Assembly: GCF_004339085.1 (NCBI RefSeq)
Contig: NZ_SMFX01000001.1
Span: forward strand, 669,227-733,226
Direction of reading: 5' to 3'
Source: Thiogranum longum
GTDB lineage: Bacteria; Pseudomonadota; Gammaproteobacteria; DSM-19610
Length of the DNA stretch: 64,000 nucleotides
The notes below the pieces were generated by a model, which did no database searches, was not told the DNA's origin, and saw only the letters and a list, made by a program, of their open reading frames with translations. Shown one piece after another: positions 9,252 to 20,063 of the stretch; position 1 is the stretch's first letter; the number at the start of each line of letters is the position of its first letter. Position numbers and translations under genes: made by a program.

Positions 9252-10172
9252 ATGTCGGGTATCCTGGGTGATCTCAAGACGATATCGACGCTGCATTTTA
9301 CACTGTTTGTGCTGTTCACCCTCGTGGCTGCCCTGTGGTGTTTCTGGCTGGTGTGGAAAAACTTCCAGAGCGCCCGCATTATTGAAGATACGCCAACTGC
9401 AAAGGTTCGATCGGCCCCGCAGGGCTACGTGGAGCTGGAAGGTTCTGCGCGCTGTTTTCCCGGGCAGCAGGTCCTGGCGCCACTGACGGGGCTACCCTGT
9501 GTCTGGTACAGCTTCCGTATCGATGAGGAGCGCCGGGGATCGCGGAACTCGACAAACTGGGTTGAAGTGGAATCGGGTACCAGTGAAACCCCGTTCTGTT
9601 TTTATGATGAAACAGGTGAATGCCTTGTCGACCCAAGAGGTGCAGATGTCACCGAATCGGCACGCAAGACATGGTACGGCAGTAGTCAACGGCCGACAGC
9701 AGGCAGGCAAAAGCGTGGTTTGTTCGGGCAGCTGGTTGGAAGGCGATACCGTTATCAGGAAAAGCGTATCGATGAAGGTTATCTCTACTTGCTGGGCTGG
9801 TTTGACACGATTCGCAGCACCGACAGCAGTGTCAGTGAAGAAGTTCTGGCTCTGCTGCGACGATGGAAGCAGGATCAGGGTGTTCTCGTGGACCGCTTTG
9901 ACAGCAATGGCGACGGTGGCATCGACGAGAATGAATGGGCACAGGCTCGCCAGTCAGCACACCGGGAGGTTGTTCAGGATCGTGCAAGGCGCTCCGCCGA
10001 ACCTGCCCTGAACTGTGTGCGTGCCGGTGAATCGGATCGCTATCCCTTTCTGATGGCTGCGCGTCCACAGCCCCTGTTATCCAGCCGTTACCGACGACGT
10101 GCTGTTGCTGCCCTGGCAGGATTTTCGATAGCCTGTGCAATTTTACTGATTATGTTCTCTGTCAGGTTCTGA
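9252..10172 (+). CDS. GIDE-domain membrane protein with EF-hand loop
   Basis: The 306-residue protein has a membrane helix at each end (about 16-36 and 283-304) and a soluble middle. The segment KVRSAPQGYVELEGSA followed by LTGLPCVWYSF is characteristic of the GIDE domain, first described in E3 ligases of mitochondrial membranes; no RING finger is present in the bacterial form. Around residues 218-229 sits DSNGDGGIDENE, a complete 12-residue EF-hand loop with ligands at 1, 3, 5, 9 and 12. Calcium binding is therefore likely, but only one loop is seen. It is cotranscribed with lemA. Confidence 0.8.
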   Translation: MSGILGDLKTISTLHFTLFVLFTLVAALWCFWLVWKNFQSARIIEDTPTAKVRSAPQGYVELEGSARCFPGQQVLAPLTGLPCVWYSFRIDEERRGSRNSTNWVEVESGTSETPFCFYDETGECLVDPRGADVTESARKTWYGSSQRPTAGRQKRGLFGQLVGRRYRYQEKRIDEGYLYLLGWFDTIRSTDSSVSEEVLALLRRWKQDQGVLVDRFDSNGDGGIDENEWAQARQSAHREVVQDRARRSAEPALNCVRAGESDRYPFLMAARPQPLLSSRYRRRAVAALAGFSIACAILLIMFSVRF

Positions 10173-10274
10173 TTGTAGCGGCCTTCCTCCTGCCGGGGGC
10201 TTTTTCCTCATGAAAAGCAATTTTAAGCCACCGGGTGCGGATCTGCATGCGGGCGAAAAAAAATCACTGCAGGA

Positions 10275-10303
10275 CTTGAAAATGGGGTGAGGCGTTCCCA
10301 TTT
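10275..10303 (+). promoter_or_regulatory. Sigma32 (heat-shock) promoter for hsp20
   Basis: CTTGAAA (10275-10281), 15 bases, then CCCATTT (10297-10303) matches the RpoH consensus at both elements. Transcription would begin near 10311, about 58 bases before the Hsp20 start. The gene it drives is a classic heat-shock gene, which supports the call. Confidence 0.75.
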
Positions 10304-10368
10304 TTCAGTCATCAGCGGATGCCATGCCGGTATCACGCGAAGTGGATTCTTGAAGAGGAGATGCAACC

Positions 10369-10809
10369 ATGTCTTTAGTGAGATACGAACCCTGGAGTCT
10401 TTTGAACCAATTGCAGGGCGAGATGAGCCGTATGCTTGATACCAACCGTTATGGCGAAGAGGGAAGTCCGCTTGCAACCAGTGACTGGGTGCCGGCAGTG
10501 GATATCAAGGAAGAAGATGACCGTTATGTTATCCATGCGGATGTGCCTGGCGTAGAAGCCAGGGACATTGAAGTCAATATGGAAGACGGTGTTCTGTCTA
10601 TCAGGGGTGAGCGCAAGATTGAAAACGAGGAAGAGCGGGAAGGCTACAAACGCATCGAACGCGTACGTGGCAATTTCTACCGTCGTTTCAGCCTGCCCGA
10701 TGGTGCTGATGCTGAGGCTATCAGTGCCAAATGCAAGGATGGCGTGCTTGAAATCATCATTCCCAAGCAGACCAAGGTGATGCCCAAGCGCATCGAAGTA
10801 CAGAGCTGA
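10369..10809 (+). CDS. Small heat shock protein, Hsp20/alpha-crystallin family
   Basis: ATP-independent chaperone that holds unfolding proteins in the cytoplasm. The 146 residues include a short N-terminal arm (SLVRYEPWSLLNQLQGEM), the alpha-crystallin domain from about 41 to 133 with VDIKEEDDRYVIHADVPGV and the closing DGVLEIIIPK, and a C-terminal IxV-type motif (RIEV) used in oligomer assembly. It has GAGGAG upstream of the ATG and stands alone between its own promoter and terminator. Confidence 0.96.
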   Translation: MSLVRYEPWSLLNQLQGEMSRMLDTNRYGEEGSPLATSDWVPAVDIKEEDDRYVIHADVPGVEARDIEVNMEDGVLSIRGERKIENEEEREGYKRIERVRGNFYRRFSLPDGADAEAISAKCKDGVLEIIIPKQTKVMPKRIEVQS

Positions 10810-10834
10810 TCAATACCTGGCAGTTCCTCGACAG

Positions 10835-10859
10835 CCCCGGCCTCTGGCCGGGGTTTTTT
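10835..10859 (+). terminator. Rho-independent terminator after hsp20
   Basis: CCCCGGCC (10835-10842), loop TCT, GGCCGGGG (10846-10853), then six T's. It is a textbook intrinsic terminator 25 bases after the stop codon. Confidence 0.93.
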
Positions 10860-10885
10860 GTTACACTCTGCTGGTCGATATTCCG

Positions 10886-11473
10886 GTGGTGATGATGATC
10901 AAGAATATAGGGTACGCCGGGGTTCTTGTGCTGGGTTGTGTCGTCCTGTCCGTGACGGCTGCTGGCGAGGATCCTGTATTTGGTGATTTGTACGGTGAGG
11001 AGGGCAGCGCCGGTTTTGTCGAGGGTAAAGCCTGGGAGGAGCAGGGACTGGTACTGCCCGCCTACCCGGATGTTGAATCCCGTGACCTGATAGAAGTTGA
11101 CCTGTTGCTAAAAAATTATCCGTTCCGGTTATTGATTGATCCGGCCTCCGTCAGTGTCGGAAAAGACGGTGTAGTACGCTATACCGCTATTATTAAATCA
11201 AGATCCGGTGCAACCAATGTGATTTATGAGGGAATACGCTGTTCGAGGGGACAGTACCGTCGCTATGCCTTTGGAGGGCAGGCCGGGTTTCAGTTGGCGA
11301 TGAATTCGCGCTGGCGCTATATCCGTGGTGGCGAACGTGGAGCGGAAGCTTATCTGAAAGTTTTGTACGACCATTTTATCTGCCCGTCGCCAGCGCCTGG
11401 CAAGCCGGGCCCTGTGCTCCGGCGCTTGCGTGCGCCAAATCCTGATAATTTTTTCTATGGCGAAGAGGAATAG
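10886..11473 (+). CDS. CNP1-like family secreted protein
   Basis: A signal peptide covers about residues 1-26 (hydrophobic GYAGVLVLGCVVLSVTAAGE), so the protein is exported to the periplasm. The mature part resembles the CNP1-like family: LVLPAYPDVESRDLIEVDLL, the central VRYTAIIKSRSGATNVIYEGIRC and the late RGGERGAEAYLKVLYDHFICP. The two cysteines in these blocks may form a disulfide. The family is common in beta- and gammaproteobacteria and has no assigned function. Four start codons lie in a row (GTG GTG ATG ATG, 10886-10897), so the exact start is uncertain by up to three codons. Confidence 0.78.
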   Translation: MVMMIKNIGYAGVLVLGCVVLSVTAAGEDPVFGDLYGEEGSAGFVEGKAWEEQGLVLPAYPDVESRDLIEVDLLLKNYPFRLLIDPASVSVGKDGVVRYTAIIKSRSGATNVIYEGIRCSRGQYRRYAFGGQAGFQLAMNSRWRYIRGGERGAEAYLKVLYDHFICPSPAPGKPGPVLRRLRAPNPDNFFYGEEE

Positions 11474-11528
11474 AACAAGCGCGGCGCTTTCTGTAGCATG
11501 GGCGCCCTGATCAACTCACGAAGTCTGA

Positions 11529-13421
<1,893 letters not shown>

Positions 13422-13526
13422 TTCAGCATCGGCCAGCAGCATTGCAGGCCTGACTTAACTCTATGAAAACACAGAAAGAATTGACGGTGCCCTGAAGCTT
13501 TTGTGGCCCGGGGTTACGGGAGAGAT

Positions 13527-16058
13527 ATGGGCGAGATAATCGTCAAGCATTTCAGGCGTGCCGATACGACCTCGGAGCAAAAGGAGCTGGTTACCGAGAT
13601 CGTCGTCGAGGATTCGGATACCGGGCATTTTCTCAGGCGTGTTGAAGAATCCCGTCTTACCCGCCCCTGTTTCCAGACTATCGACATGCGCGGAAAGGTG
13701 GCTGGCGAATGTCGGCGTTATGCTTTCAATGATCGTATCCATTATCTTGATGATCTTTCCTTCCAGATGTTCGAACGCGGCCTGCACGAGAACAACGGCG
13801 TGTATACCGTCGGCACTTTTGAGTCAATTGTCGGGGGAGCACACACGCTTCAGGCGCAGATAAATGCACGTGATGAAGCAGAACTTCGCCGTCAGGAAAT
13901 TGAAAAACGACGCCTGCAGAGAACGCGTGATGCTGCGCGTGAACGTGCCAGGGTGGATGGCGTTGACGCTGTTGAGGATATACAACCGGTTATTGCGGAC
14001 AATCCTGAATCGTTGCCACTCGGGTACTTTCGCAAGAGAGACCATCCCCGTCTCCAGTTCGCCTCCAAGGTAAGGTTACAGAGCGGCAACATTCGTAGCG
14101 ATGGTATCACCCGTGATATTTCTGTCTGTGGTATCCAGGTTCGCATTAAAGGATTGACCACCTTCCAGGAAGACCAGAAACTCCAGGTATCATTGACTGG
14201 CCTGCACGACAAGGCAGGCAATGTACAGTTCGATGATGTCCTATATCGGGTTGTCCGTATCCAAACGCATGAAGCTGATAGCACCCTGTTTCTGCGCCGC
14301 GTGGATCTTGACGGGCCGGCCGGGTTTTCAGATTTTATTTCAGGATTTATCGAGGAAAACCGGCGACGCTACAAGCTGGATGTGGATGATGAGTATACGT
14401 CGACATTGAGCTGGTATTACGAGCGCTGCCATGCGCAAAGTATCACCCAGCTGCCGGTATTTGTCGAGAAAACCGGGGCAGATACTTTACGCGTGCAGGC
14501 GGTTGCCATGAGTGAGGGCAATACCTACCTGGCGCGTTTCTTCTGTACGGATGTTGATAATTATGACTTCAGTCCCCTTGCTCTCCCGGCGCGGCTTGAG
14601 CGGCTGGCGGAGAAGGGTGAGTTTGTCATGGCGATGTATCGCCACAAGGGCGATGGTGATGACCGCTTACGCCTGCATTCTGCAGCTGATTTCGAGTTTG
14701 CAACAGATGCTGATTTCTACCGCTTCATCTATTACGCCGCCAGTCAGCCGGAATACAGTGTTGTGAAAGTGCAGGTCGGCAGTATGCCGTTACTGCAGGC
14801 ATCAGGTAAGAAAATCGATGAAATCTCGCAACGTCTGCAATACAAGTCTGAATCCCGGATGAAGGTATTGCGTGAGCAGCTGGCGCGCCTGTTCTTTGTC
14901 GCCTACGTGGTGGATATGACCCATAAGTACACGGGCCTGTCCATGAATGATAAGTCGATTGATGGACTGCAAGCCTGGGTTGGTCCCGAATGCCGGAATC
15001 TTTCAGATGGCGGGGTGAAAAAATCACTGGATCCTTCACGCGAGTTACTCAAGACTGACCTGGTGCGCTTTGGCTATGTCGAGCGGCGTCGTGAAGATCG
15101 CTATCTGGCCGAGACCCGTGTGGACGTGAAAATCGGTGATCGCAGCCTGGAGGGGTTGTCAAAGGACATTTCAACGCGGGGGATTCGTATTCAGCTGAAC
15201 AAGTGCCTTGCCGTCAAGCCCGGTGCGCCGGTCAAGGTGGGGCTGGTGTCCCTGCAGCAGAAGAAGTCCGGTGCCAACCTCATGGATATTCCCTACCTGG
15301 TGGTCAACTCGGTCAATAATGACGAGGGCACGGTGATCATGCTGGAGCGTGTTCTGGGTAGTGCGAAAGAAGGTCTCAAGGAATTCTTCGTTGAGCTGAT
15401 CACCAAGAATGAGCACAAGCTTGGCGTGGATACCGGTGATATCTGGAGTGCAACAACATCGAGGTTGTACGAGTCGCTACTGGCCGCCAATACGCCTACC
15501 ATTCCGTTTTTCCTGGGTCGAAATGCGGAAGGTGGCGCACATCTGCAATTTGTGGGTGTCCCGGAAGGTGGCAACAAACTGCTTGATTTCTTTGAGACCG
15601 AAAGCGGGCACGATTTCCGTTGCGTCAACGATCGTCGTGTTGTCACAACCTTGTATGACGCGATTCAGATTCTTGTCCGTCGGCAGAAGGCATCACAGGA
15701 GCCTCCGGCACCCTTTGAGCTTGAGCTGTATCTGTATCGGGAGCGGGATGAGGAAACCGGTGAGACTTATATCCATGCCGCGACCGAACTCGATTTTACC
15801 AGTGATGCCGGGCGTGAGACCTACCTCCAGCAACTGGTTGGGAGGGAGGACTGGCGTTGTCTGAAGATTGTGACTACGTTTGTTCATGCTCTGGATGAGA
15901 AGTCAGTCGACAAGCTGGTTGCTTCAGTGAGGGAGCAGTCGAAGCATCGTGCGATCAAGCTCTCGGACCTGGCGCATTCCGTAGTGGGATGCGGTGAAGT
16001 CATCGATATCTCCCGCCAGTCGGGGGCCCGGCGAGGGCTTGTGAAGCCGGAGTCCTAA
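13527..16058 (+). CDS. Large protein with two PilZ domains
   Basis: About 843 residues carrying two PilZ-type c-di-GMP-binding domains. The first (about 166-275) has RKRDHPR and TRDISVCG; the second (about 516-625) has RRREDRY and SKDISTRG. Both therefore keep the RxxxR and D/NxSxxG motifs needed for ligand. The rest is soluble with no recognised domain, except a charged coiled-coil-like stretch near 110-150 ([16 protein letters not shown]). The ATG at 13527 with GGGAG upstream is preferred to the GTG at 13503. Lying between parE and parC on the same strand, it is probably cotranscribed with them, but a link to topoisomerase function is unproven. Confidence 0.85.
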   Translation: MGEIIVKHFRRADTTSEQKELVTEIVVEDSDTGHFLRRVEESRLTRPCFQTIDMRGKVAGECRRYAFNDRIHYLDDLSFQMFERGLHENNGVYTVGTFESIVGGAHTLQAQINARDEAELRRQEIEKRRLQRTRDAARERARVDGVDAVEDIQPVIADNPESLPLGYFRKRDHPRLQFASKVRLQSGNIRSDGITRDISVCGIQVRIKGLTTFQEDQKLQVSLTGLHDKAGNVQFDDVLYRVVRIQTHEADSTLFLRRVDLDGPAGFSDFISGFIEENRRRYKLDVDDEYTSTLSWYYERCHAQSITQLPVFVEKTGADTLRVQAVAMSEGNTYLARFFCTDVDNYDFSPLALPARLERLAEKGEFVMAMYRHKGDGDDRLRLHSAADFEFATDADFYRFIYYAASQPEYSVVKVQVGSMPLLQASGKKIDEISQRLQYKSESRMKVLREQLARLFFVAYVVDMTHKYTGLSMNDKSIDGLQAWVGPECRNLSDGGVKKSLDPSRELLKTDLVRFGYVERRREDRYLAETRVDVKIGDRSLEGLSKDISTRGIRIQLNKCLAVKPGAPVKVGLVSLQQKKSGANLMDIPYLVVNSVNNDEGTVIMLERVLGSAKEGLKEFFVELITKNEHKLGVDTGDIWSATTSRLYESLLAANTPTIPFFLGRNAEGGAHLQFVGVPEGGNKLLDFFETESGHDFRCVNDRRVVTTLYDAIQILVRRQKASQEPPAPFELELYLYRERDEETGETYIHAATELDFTSDAGRETYLQQLVGREDWRCLKIVTTFVHALDEKSVDKLVASVREQSKHRAIKLSDLAHSVVGCGEVIDISRQSGARRGLVKPES

Positions 16059-16129
16059 AACACGGGTTCACCTTCCAGCGCCTGCATCGGTACAATGGCC
16101 CGGTCCTTGTACTGAATGACGGAACCGGT

Positions 16130-18373
16130 ATGTCCACAGATACTCTTGTCGAAGGCACGGAAACGCTGCCACTGCACACCTTTACCGAAAAGGCATACCT
16201 GGATTATTCCATGTATGTCATTCTCGATCGTGCCCTGCCACACATCGGCGATGGCCTGAAGCCGGTACAGCGGCGCATTGTCTACGCTATGTCCGAGCTC
16301 GGCCTGTCGGCACGGGCCAAGTTTAAAAAATCGGCACGTACGGTAGGCGATGTATTGGGCAAGTTTCACCCACACGGTGATACTGCCTGTTACGAAGCTA
16401 TGGTGCATATGGCGCAACCCTTTGCTTTCCGGTACCCCCTGGTTGACGGGCAGGGCAACTGGGGTGCGCAGGACGACCCTAAATCCTTTGCAGCCATGCG
16501 CTATACCGAGGCACGTCTTTCGGCCTTTTCAGAAGTCCTGCTGGCCGAACTGGGTGAGGGAACTGTTGACTGGACGGCCAACTTCGACGGTACCTTGCAG
16601 GAACCGATCCTGCTGCCCGCACGCCTTCCGGTGGTGCTACTGAATGGCGCAGCCGGTATCGCCGTCGGGATGGCGACAGATATCCCTCCACATAACCTGC
16701 GCGAGGTGGCTTCCGCCGCCATTCACCTGCTGGAGAAGCCTAAGGCGACAGTGGATGACCTGTGTGAATATATCCAGGGTCCCGACTACCCGACAGGGGC
16801 AGATATTATTACGCCGCGTGATGATCTGGTGCGCGCGTACCATACCGGGAGTGGTAGCGTACGAATCCGTGCACGCTACGAGTCGGAGAGTGGGGATATT
16901 GTTGTCACCGAATTGCCCTGGCAGGTATCTGGCGCACGGGTGCTGGAGCAGATTGCGGCACAAATGACGGCGAAGAAGTTACCGATGGTTGCAGATCTGC
17001 GCGATGAATCCGATCACGAAAATCCAACCCGGCTGGTTATTGTACCGCGTTCCAGCCGGGTAGATATCGATACCATCATGCTGCACCTGTTCGCGACAAC
17101 CGATCTGGAGCGCAGTTACCGCGTCAATATGAATATGATCGGGCTGGACGGCCGTCCGGCTGTCAAGGACCTTCGCACGCTGCTGAAAGAATGGCTGGAA
17201 TTCCGGGTTGGCACGGTGACGCGGCGTTTGCAGTATCGTCTCGACAAGGTGCTCGATCGTCTGCATATCCTTGATGGCTTGCTGGTCGCATACCTGAATA
17301 TCGATGAAGTTATTGCCATTATCCGTGGCGAAGATGAGCCACGACCGGTGCTGATGAAACGATTCAAACTCAGCGAGCGGCAGGCGGATGCCATTCTGGA
17401 CCTCAAACTCCGACACCTGGCAAAACTGGAAGAAATGAAAATCCGTGGTGAGCAGGAAGAGCTGGCTGCCGAACGTGACAGTTTGCAGAAGACCCTGTCA
17501 TCTAAACAGCGTTTACGCACGCTGGTAAAAAAAGAAATTACCGCCGATAGCGAAAAATTCGGTGACGACCGCCGTTCTGCGCTGGTGAGTCGTCCGGCCG
17601 CGCAGGCTATGGATGATACTGCGCTGGTACCCAGTGACCCGGTAACCATTGTATTGTCGGAGAAAGGCTGGGTGCGTGCTGCTAAGGGACACGAAGTCGA
17701 TCCTGAAGCGCTCAGTTACAAGGCCGGTGACAGTTTTCTCGCAGCAGCGCAGGGCCGTAGTAACCAGCAGGTCGTATTCCTTGACTCTACAGGCCGGGCC
17801 TATACGCTGACTGCTCACAGCCTGCCCTCGGCACGTGGTCAGGGTGAGCCGCTGACCGGCCGGTTTAACCCGCCGGACGGTGCTCATTTTGTGGGTGTTA
17901 TGGCCGGGGATGCAGACAGCCTGTATCTGCTGGCGAGCGATGCCGGCTATGGTTTCGTGGCTCGCATCGGTGATCTGTATGCGCGTACAAAGGCCGGGAA
18001 ATCCGTGCTGTCGGTGCCGAAGCATGCGCGAGTGCTACAACCGGTTCCGGTAGTCGACCCGGAAGCTGACCAGCTGGCGGCCATTGATCTGCAGGGCCAT
18101 ATGCTGGTTATCCCGACTGTGGAAGTGCCGCGCCTTAATCGCGGTAAAGGTATCAAGATCCAGGGTGTCAATGCGAAGAAACTGGCCGCCGGCGAGGAGC
18201 GTATGGTCGCCGTGGTGAGCGTGCCGCAGAATGGTTCGCTGGTTCTGCATGCGGGTAAACGGCACCTGAAACTGAAAGCCTCAGAGCTGGCGCTATACCA
18301 GGGGGATCGGGGCCGCAAGGGCAAGAAACTGCCACGTGGCCTGCAGCGGGTCGACAGGGCATTTGCTGAATAG
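16130..18373 (+). CDS. parC: DNA topoisomerase IV subunit A
   Basis: DNA breakage-reunion subunit that pairs with ParE. The 747 residues match E. coli ParC (752). The catalytic tyrosine lies in MRYTEARLS (Y125), preceded by the quinolone region [12 protein letters not shown]. The residue equivalent to E. coli Ser80 is threonine here, a natural variant that may affect quinolone sensitivity. The C-terminal beta-pinwheel includes [15 protein letters not shown] and [14 protein letters not shown] blades ([11 protein letters not shown]). The PilZ gene 71 bases upstream separates it from parE. Confidence 0.97.
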   Translation: MSTDTLVEGTETLPLHTFTEKAYLDYSMYVILDRALPHIGDGLKPVQRRIVYAMSELGLSARAKFKKSARTVGDVLGKFHPHGDTACYEAMVHMAQPFAFRYPLVDGQGNWGAQDDPKSFAAMRYTEARLSAFSEVLLAELGEGTVDWTANFDGTLQEPILLPARLPVVLLNGAAGIAVGMATDIPPHNLREVASAAIHLLEKPKATVDDLCEYIQGPDYPTGADIITPRDDLVRAYHTGSGSVRIRARYESESGDIVVTELPWQVSGARVLEQIAAQMTAKKLPMVADLRDESDHENPTRLVIVPRSSRVDIDTIMLHLFATTDLERSYRVNMNMIGLDGRPAVKDLRTLLKEWLEFRVGTVTRRLQYRLDKVLDRLHILDGLLVAYLNIDEVIAIIRGEDEPRPVLMKRFKLSERQADAILDLKLRHLAKLEEMKIRGEQEELAAERDSLQKTLSSKQRLRTLVKKEITADSEKFGDDRRSALVSRPAAQAMDDTALVPSDPVTIVLSEKGWVRAAKGHEVDPEALSYKAGDSFLAAAQGRSNQQVVFLDSTGRAYTLTAHSLPSARGQGEPLTGRFNPPDGAHFVGVMAGDADSLYLLASDAGYGFVARIGDLYARTKAGKSVLSVPKHARVLQPVPVVDPEADQLAAIDLQGHMLVIPTVEVPRLNRGKGIKIQGVNAKKLAAGEERMVAVVSVPQNGSLVLHAGKRHLKLKASELALYQGDRGRKGKKLPRGLQRVDRAFAE

Positions 18374-18405
18374 AGCCGCCGTCACCCTGTAGACACAGAG
18401 GTAAA

Positions 18406-18729
18406 TTATTCGGCTGACAGGTAGGCTTTTGCCTCTTCTCCTGGATCCGGCAGGCCGGCAATTCGCCAGGCTTCAAGGCAATTCGGGAACAGATGATGCG
18501 TGGCTTCTGCTGTCAGATGTGTGTCGTGGCAGATCCGGGTGCTGGAGGGGGGGACATGGTACTTTGCATAGTAGTTGCGCAAAGACTCGATAAGTCGCCA
18601 GTGCTCCTCGGAAAGTTCTTCAATTCCGTCTTCCCGGGCAAGCTCCCGGGCAAGCTCCGGCGTCCAGTCGTGTGGGTCGCATAACAGCCCGGATTCATCG
18701 CGCGGCACGTTTCGCAGTTGTTGTCCCAT
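18406..18729 (-). CDS. DsrC/TusE-family protein lacking the catalytic cysteines
   Basis: The 107-residue sequence aligns by eye with DsrC/TusE: ESGLLCDPHDWTPELARELA, then LSEEHWRLIESLRNYYAKYHVPPS and the ending LFPNCLEAWRIAGLPDP. In DsrC the arm ends CRFAGLPKPTGCV; here the inner cysteine is tryptophan (AWRIAGLP) and the terminal GCV is replaced by GEEAKAYLSAE. Both sulfur-relay cysteines are thus missing, although other cysteines (C17, C68 and the C in FPNC) remain. Such proteins are thought to regulate rather than carry sulfur. AGGAG precedes the ATG. It is convergent with parC, 32 bases between stops. Confidence 0.85.
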   Translation of the reverse strand: MGQQLRNVPRDESGLLCDPHDWTPELARELAREDGIEELSEEHWRLIESLRNYYAKYHVPPSSTRICHDTHLTAEATHHLFPNCLEAWRIAGLPDPGEEAKAYLSAE

Positions 18730-18839
18730 GATAGTGCTCCTCTGCGTTCTGTTGATACCCGCTTTAAGTATAGTCAGTGCGCTGGCGGCAGCGTGCGGGT
18801 AGAATGGCGACCGTTCATTTTCAGCCAGGATAAGGTGCT

Positions 18840-20063
18840 ATGTCCCTGATTCGTCCCTTTGCCGGCCTGCGGCCGGTACCAGAACGCGCCAACGATGTGG
18901 TTGCGCCGCCCTACGATGTTCTCAATAGCGAGGAAGCCCGCGAACGGGCAGCTGACCGCCCACTGAGCTTCCTGCACATTTCAAAGGCTGAGATCGACCT
19001 GCCGCCGGGCACAGATCCTTATGATCCTGCGGTATATGCCAAGGCCGCGGAAAACCTCAACAAGCTGGTCGCGGAGGGTGTGCTCAGGCGCGAAGACAAG
19101 CCGGTCTATTACGTTTACCGTCTGACCATGGGAGATCATGTACAGACCGGGCTGGTTGCCGTTGCATCCGTTGCCGATTACGACAAAAACCGTATTCGCA
19201 AGCACGAGTTTACCCGTCCCGCCAAGGAGGATGATCGCGTGCGCCAGATCGAGGCACTGAATGCACAGACCGGCCCGGTTCTGCTGGCATACCGGTCACA
19301 GGACGATATTGATGCGCTGATTGACTCGGCAACAAATAACCCACCGGAATATGACCTGGTTGCAGACGATGGTATCGGGCATACCTTCTGGGTGCTCGAT
19401 GACCCGGCAACCATCGACAGACTCACGGACGGGTTTGAGGCGATGGAGGCGATTTATATTGCTGATGGCCACCATCGTTCGGCAGCGGCATCACGCGTGG
19501 CGGCCAGCAAAAATGGTCCACCCGATGCCATGAGCCGTTATTTCCTGTCAGTGATTTTCCCGCACAAACAGATGAAGATCCTGGATTACAACCGGGTGGT
19601 TAAAGATCTCAACGGACTGAGTGAAATGCAGCTGCTGGAGAAGATTGCCACAGCGTATGACGTCAACCAGTCTGCGGAACCGGTATCGCCATCACGGCCG
19701 GGAGAGTTTGGAATGTACCTTGGAGGCCAGTGGTATCGCCTGAATATCCACCCGGAACGAATTCCCGAAGACCCGGTGGCGCGCCTCGATGTCAGTCTGC
19801 TGGCCGACAACCTGCTGGAACCGGTGCTGGATATCAGTGACCCGCGTACTGACCCCCGCATTGATTTTGTCGGTGGGATCCGCGGCCTGGGTGAACTTGA
19901 GAAACGCGTGGACAGTGGTGAGATGGCTGTCGCATTTTCCATGTTCGCCACGACCATGGAAGACCTTATGGCGGTGGCCGATGCCAACGAAGTGATGCCG
20001 CCCAAGTCAACCTGGTTCGAGCCCAAGCTGGCAGACGGGCTGGTTTCGCACGTACTCGACTAG
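18840..20063 (+). CDS. DUF1015 family protein
   Basis: A 407-residue soluble protein recognised from its DUF1015 start (SLIRPFAGLRPVPERANDVVAPPYDV), the RKHEFTRPAKEDDR block and the central YIADGHHRSAAASRVA motif. In E. coli-like genomes it is absent, but it is common in many bacteria. The GHHR segment is reminiscent of the ParB/SerK fold, and a nucleotide-dependent activity is possible, but the function is not established. The last codons overlap the fimX-like gene on the other strand by 4 bases, so the two are strictly convergent. Confidence 0.9.
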   Translation: MSLIRPFAGLRPVPERANDVVAPPYDVLNSEEARERAADRPLSFLHISKAEIDLPPGTDPYDPAVYAKAAENLNKLVAEGVLRREDKPVYYVYRLTMGDHVQTGLVAVASVADYDKNRIRKHEFTRPAKEDDRVRQIEALNAQTGPVLLAYRSQDDIDALIDSATNNPPEYDLVADDGIGHTFWVLDDPATIDRLTDGFEAMEAIYIADGHHRSAAASRVAASKNGPPDAMSRYFLSVIFPHKQMKILDYNRVVKDLNGLSEMQLLEKIATAYDVNQSAEPVSPSRPGEFGMYLGGQWYRLNIHPERIPEDPVARLDVSLLADNLLEPVLDISDPRTDPRIDFVGGIRGLGELEKRVDSGEMAVAFSMFATTMEDLMAVADANEVMPPKSTWFEPKLADGLVSHVLD

